Below are positions 60,762 through 64,000 of a DNA stretch of 64,000 nucleotides, piece after piece (position 1 is the stretch's first letter; every line of letters begins with the position of its first letter). A program made the position numbers and the translations under genes. The notes beneath the pieces were generated by a model. The model did no database searches, was not told the DNA's origin, and worked only from the letters and a program-made list of their open reading frames with translations. Origin of the DNA: Bacteroidia bacterium (GTDB taxonomy: Bacteria; Bacteroidota; Bacteroidia; Bacteroidales; GWA2-32-17); NCBI GenBank assembly GCA_016218155.1, contig JACREQ010000105.1, positions 193,294 to 257,293 on the forward strand, given 5' to 3'.

Positions 60762-63700
60762 TTGAGATTTTTTGTAATTATATTTATTTCTTTAATTTTT
60801 GCTTTGCATAGCTCAGCACAAGTGCTTTCTACATTTCACACAAAATATTTAACATCATTATCTGACACTATTCAAATTGACAGTCTTGCAATTGTTCCTT
60901 CAACTTTAAAATTATTTAACCAGAACGGAATAGAAATCCCTGACAGTATATATAAGATTGATTATGCCAATTCTAAGATTATTTTTTTACAAAAAGATTT
61001 TCAGAGCATTAAAATAAGTTACCGTACTTTTCCGATTGATTTTAAAAAATCTTTTTTTCATAAAAATCCTGAAATAAGATTAAATTCAAATGGCAATACT
61101 ATAAACCCATATACATACAGACTTAACGAAACAAAAAATAACAATAATTTTGGTACCGATGAATTAATTAAACGCGGAAGTATTTCACGTGGTGTTTCGT
61201 TTGGAAATAATCAGGATGTAGTTGTTAATTCAAATCTTAATCTGCAATTATCAGGAAAATTAAGTAAAGATTTAAATATTCTTGCAGCAGTAACTGATAA
61301 CAATATTCCAATTCAACCGGAAGGCAATACGCAACAAATTCAGGATTTTGATAAAGTTTATATAACTGTCTTTAATGAATCATTTAAATTAACTCTTGGC
61401 GATTTTGAATTAACCAAGCCAACCGGAAATTTTATGACAATGAACCGAAAAGCACAAGGTTTAATAGCTTCAAACATTTTTAAATTCGGAAAAGCTAAAA
61501 CAAACATTTTTAAAACAACATTAAGTGGTTCTGTTTCTAAAGGAAAATATTTCAGAATGGCATTTAACGGAACCGAAGGAACACAAGGTCCATATAGACT
61601 TAAAGGAGCATTTAACGAACCATACATTATTATTATTGCAGGAAGTGAGCGTGTTTTTATAGATGGCAAGCAGTTAGAACGCGGACAAAATAATGATTAT
61701 GTAATCGACTATAATACTGCCGAACTAAGCTTTACTGCAAAACAGCCAATAACAAAAGACAAACGAATTGTAATTGAATATGAATACAGCGATAAAAACT
61801 ATGCACGCTTTTTATTATTCTCGGGAAATGAATGGCAAACTAAAAATGGAAAATTATGGTTAAATGTTATTTCCGAACAAGATAGTAAAAATCAAACTCT
61901 GCAGCAAAATTTAACAGAAAATGAAAAAATAATTTTAACTGAAGCCGGAGATAATTCTGCACTTGCCGTAGTTCCTTATTTTTCAATTGATACAGCAAAT
62001 AACAGTAATTCCGTTTATTATTTAATGGTAGATACCATTGTAAATACAACAATTTATGACAGCATCTTTGTTTTCAGCACTAATCCCGACAGCGCGATTT
62101 ATCATTTAGGATTCAGCTATTTAGGCCCAGGAAATGGAAATTACATCCAAATAAATTCATCTGCAAATGGAAGAGTGTTTAAATGGGTGGCTCCAATTAA
62201 TGGCATTAAACAAGGTGATTACGAACCTGTTCGTCAACTAATTGCCCCACGAAGAAAAACTGTTGTAACAACAGGAGCAGATTTTAATATATCTAAAAAA
62301 CTTAACATTAAGTACGAATTTGGACTTAGCGAAAATGATTTGAATACTTTTTCTTCAAAAGATGATAATAATAATGCCGGATATGCTTTTAAGATTGCCA
62401 TTGACAGGAAATTTTTATTTGGCGATACATCTAAAAATAAATTTAACATAAGCACATACGTACAACAGGTTGATAAAAAATTCGACCCACTGGAACGATA
62501 CAGATCTTCAGAATTTGAAAGAGACTGGAATTTAACCAGTTCGAACACAAAACAGAATGAGCTAATAACAGGATTAGCTCTCTCATTTAAAAGAGTAAAA
62601 ACCACATCACTTTTATATGGCATTGACTATATGAACAGACAGAATATTTTTAAAGGATTCAGAAATAACTTAACAACCATAACAACTTGGAAAGGATTTA
62701 GAGTTGAAGGAAAAGGAAGCTATCTGCAATCTGATGAAACAAATAAAAACACAAGCTATTTACGCCACAGGCTTTCGCTTAGAAAAGAATTAAAATCAAT
62801 TTATTTTGGTGTTGCAGAAGAACAGGAAATTAACAAATGGAAAGCACCTGAGAATGACAGCCTCTATTCAAACAGCTTTAGATATGACATTCTAGAAGCA
62901 TTTGCAGGACTTTCCGACACAACAAAAAATCCATTATCTTTTAACTATATAAATAGAAAAGACTATTTGCCAACAGGTAAAAATTTAAATTTTGCAACAA
63001 ATGCAAATGATTTTCACTTTTCATCTTCTTTAGCAAAAAATCCCAAAAATATACTTAAGACAGATATTACTTATAGAATATTGGACATTACAGACACCTC
63101 ATTAACAACAGCTTTACGTGAAGACAATTTAACCGGAAGATTAGAACATTCACTTCGAATCTACAAATCGTTATTTACTGTTAACACCGTATACGAAACT
63201 GGAAGCGGACTCGAAGCAAAAAAAGAATTTTCTTATCTGGAGGTTCCTGCCGGACAAGGAATATATACATGGACAGACTACAATGAAAACGGAATGAAAG
63301 AATTAGATGAATTTGAAGTTGCAATGTTTTCTGATCAGGCAACATTTATCAGAATATTTACTCCAACAAATGAATTTGAGAAAGTTTTCACAACAAAGCT
63401 CACACAAGTTGTAAATTTAAAACCCGAAACTGTATGGGGAAATAAAAAAGGATTTAAAAAATTAGTTTCTCGTTTCTCAAACCAACTTGCATACAATATT
63501 GATAATAAACATAAGTCAAAAGAAATTGCACAAAGAATTTTACCATTTCCGGGTATAGTTGCCGATTCCTTAAGTATTTCGCAAAATAAAAATATCCGTA
63601 ACACATTATCGTTTAACCGGACTAACTCTGTTTTTGGTTTAGATTATCTTTATCAGGATGTTCAAGGAAGCTTACTATTATTAAATGGTATTGACATAAG

Positions 63701-64000
63701 AGCATTAAAACAACATACACTAAAATTCAGATGGAATCTAAGTCAACTTATTAGTCTTTCAGGCTCGGGTTCAACTGCAGAAAAAACATTTTCATCAGAA
63801 TATTTCAGTAACAGGAATTTTAAACTTGATTTAAAAACCGGAGAAATATCTGTAAATATACAACCTACAAACTCATTACGATTCACCTTAAATGGAAAAC
63901 ACACTAATAAAATTAATTTAACCGGAATAGAAACAGCCAATCTTACAAATGCCGGATTAGAAATAAGATATAATGTTATAGAAAAAGGAAACATTTCCTT
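60762..64000 (+). CDS. Very large secreted protein of unknown function (5' part, runs off the window)
   Basis: An open frame of 1079 codons continues to the window end. The TTG at 60762 is chosen because it begins a clean signal peptide (LRFFVIIFISLIFALHSSAQ) and follows a promoter box. Visible blocks: RGSISRGVSFGNNQDVVVNS, LNLQLSGKLSKDLNILAAVT, DNNIPIQPEGNTQQIQDFDK and LTLGDFELTKPTGNFMTMN, then GSERVFIDGKQLERGQNNDY. A calcium-loop-like DYNENGMKELDEFE sits inside YTWTDYNENG (about residues 840-860). Later segments are beta-strand-rich, as in an outer-membrane or surface protein. I recall proteins of this pattern as widespread in Bacteroidota without assigned function. Not a T9SS SprA homologue as far as I can see. 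Confidence 0.75.
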   Translation, partial: MRFFVIIFISLIFALHSSAQVLSTFHTKYLTSLSDTIQIDSLAIVPSTLKLFNQNGIEIPDSIYKIDYANSKIIFLQKDFQSIKISYRTFPIDFKKSFFHKNPEIRLNSNGNTINPYTYRLNETKNNNNFGTDELIKRGSISRGVSFGNNQDVVVNSNLNLQLSGKLSKDLNILAAVTDNNIPIQPEGNTQQIQDFDKVYITVFNESFKLTLGDFELTKPTGNFMTMNRKAQGLIASNIFKFGKAKTNIFKTTLSGSVSKGKYFRMAFNGTEGTQGPYRLKGAFNEPYIIIIAGSERVFIDGKQLERGQNNDYVIDYNTAELSFTAKQPITKDKRIVIEYEYSDKNYARFLLFSGNEWQTKNGKLWLNVISEQDSKNQTLQQNLTENEKIILTEAGDNSALAVVPYFSIDTANNSNSVYYLMVDTIVNTTIYDSIFVFSTNPDSAIYHLGFSYLGPGNGNYIQINSSANGRVFKWVAPINGIKQGDYEPVRQLIAPRRKTVVTTGADFNISKKLNIKYEFGLSENDLNTFSSKDDNNNAGYAFKIAIDRKFLFGDTSKNKFNISTYVQQVDKKFDPLERYRSSEFERDWNLTSSNTKQNELITGLALSFKRVKTTSLLYGIDYMNRQNIFKGFRNNLTTITTWKGFRVEGKGSYLQSDETNKNTSYLRHRLSLRKELKSIYFGVAEEQEINKWKAPENDSLYSNSFRYDILEAFAGLSDTTKNPLSFNYINRKDYLPTGKNLNFATNANDFHFSSSLAKNPKNILKTDITYRILDITDTSLTTALREDNLTGRLEHSLRIYKSLFTVNTVYETGSGLEAKKEFSYLEVPAGQGIYTWTDYNENGMKELDEFEVAMFSDQATFIRIFTPTNEFEKVFTTKLTQVVNLKPETVWGNKKGFKKLVSRFSNQLAYNIDNKHKSKEIAQRILPFPGIVADSLSISQNKNIRNTLSFNRTNSVFGLDYLYQDVQGSLLLLNGIDIRALKQHTLKFRWNLSQLISLSGSGSTAEKTFSSEYFSNRNFKLDLKTGEISVNIQPTNSLRFTLNGKHTNKINLTGIETANLTNAGLEIRYNVIEKGNIS

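Overview
This window is AT-rich DNA from a member of the Bacteroidota, probably an anaerobe or facultative anaerobe of the Bacteroidia. The phylum is shown by type IX secretion (T9SS) cargo with type A and type B C-terminal sorting domains, a PorP/SprF protein, a PorE-like OmpA/propeller protein, a TamL-type Omp85 lipoprotein, an 11-subunit complex I lacking NuoEFG, and several TAnnTTTG promoter -7 boxes close to start codons. A class I (anaerobe-type) hybrid-cluster protein points to anaerobic or nitrosative stress. No rRNA, tRNA, CRISPR array or prophage was seen.

Layout. 1-11.7 kb: a partial class II fructose-bisphosphate aldolase, TamL, two paralogous envelope proteins sharing an N-terminal domain but ending in OmpA or SPOR-like domains, and a 2063-residue alpha-2-macroglobulin. 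11.8-18.8 kb: a TMTC-like membrane glycosyltransferase with TPRs, a T9SS cargo protein, a PorE-like protein and QueE. Two 175-bp inverted-repeat elements with 4-bp target duplications lie here, one of them inside a relic of an OmpA-family gene end. 19-32.4 kb: a respiratory cytochrome region with an ImcH-like NapC/NirT cytochrome (7 haem motifs), two fusions of multihaem cytochrome c to a b-type membrane cytochrome (16 and 19 CXXCH motifs), an outer-membrane lipoprotein cytochrome with a CX4CH motif, and a DUF5777-like beta-barrel. A DOPA-dioxygenase-like gene and a GC-richer T9SS gene are interspersed. 32.6-36.9 kb: an hcp cluster (Fe-S protein, Hcp, two cupins, a 59-residue BFD-like [2Fe-2S] protein) next to an Rrf2 regulator. 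37.1-48.2 kb: mntP, then nuoABCDHIJKLMN and a small conserved-looking gene. 48.4-53.7 kb: a membrane EFR1-type flavodoxin/ferredoxin, T9SS type B cargo with its PorP/SprF partner, and T9SS type A cargo. 53.8-64 kb: an EamA transporter, a RAYT transposase surrounded by its likely REP hairpins, a small lipoprotein, dxs, kdtA, two unknown envelope proteins and the start of a very large secreted protein.

How it fits together. The cytochromes could carry electrons from menaquinol (ImcH-like and b/c fusions) through the periplasm to the cell surface (CX4CH lipoprotein plus barrel). That is inference from domain content. A 5-4-5 dyad, ATGTT-N4-AACAT, with the geometry of an FNR/CRP-family site, occurs upstream of both b/c fusion genes (shared with the ImcH-like gene), upstream of the hcp cluster, and between mntP and nuoA. 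This suggests one redox- or NO-responsive regulon linking the modules. The RAYT/hairpin cluster and the 175-bp element family are the main mobile features.
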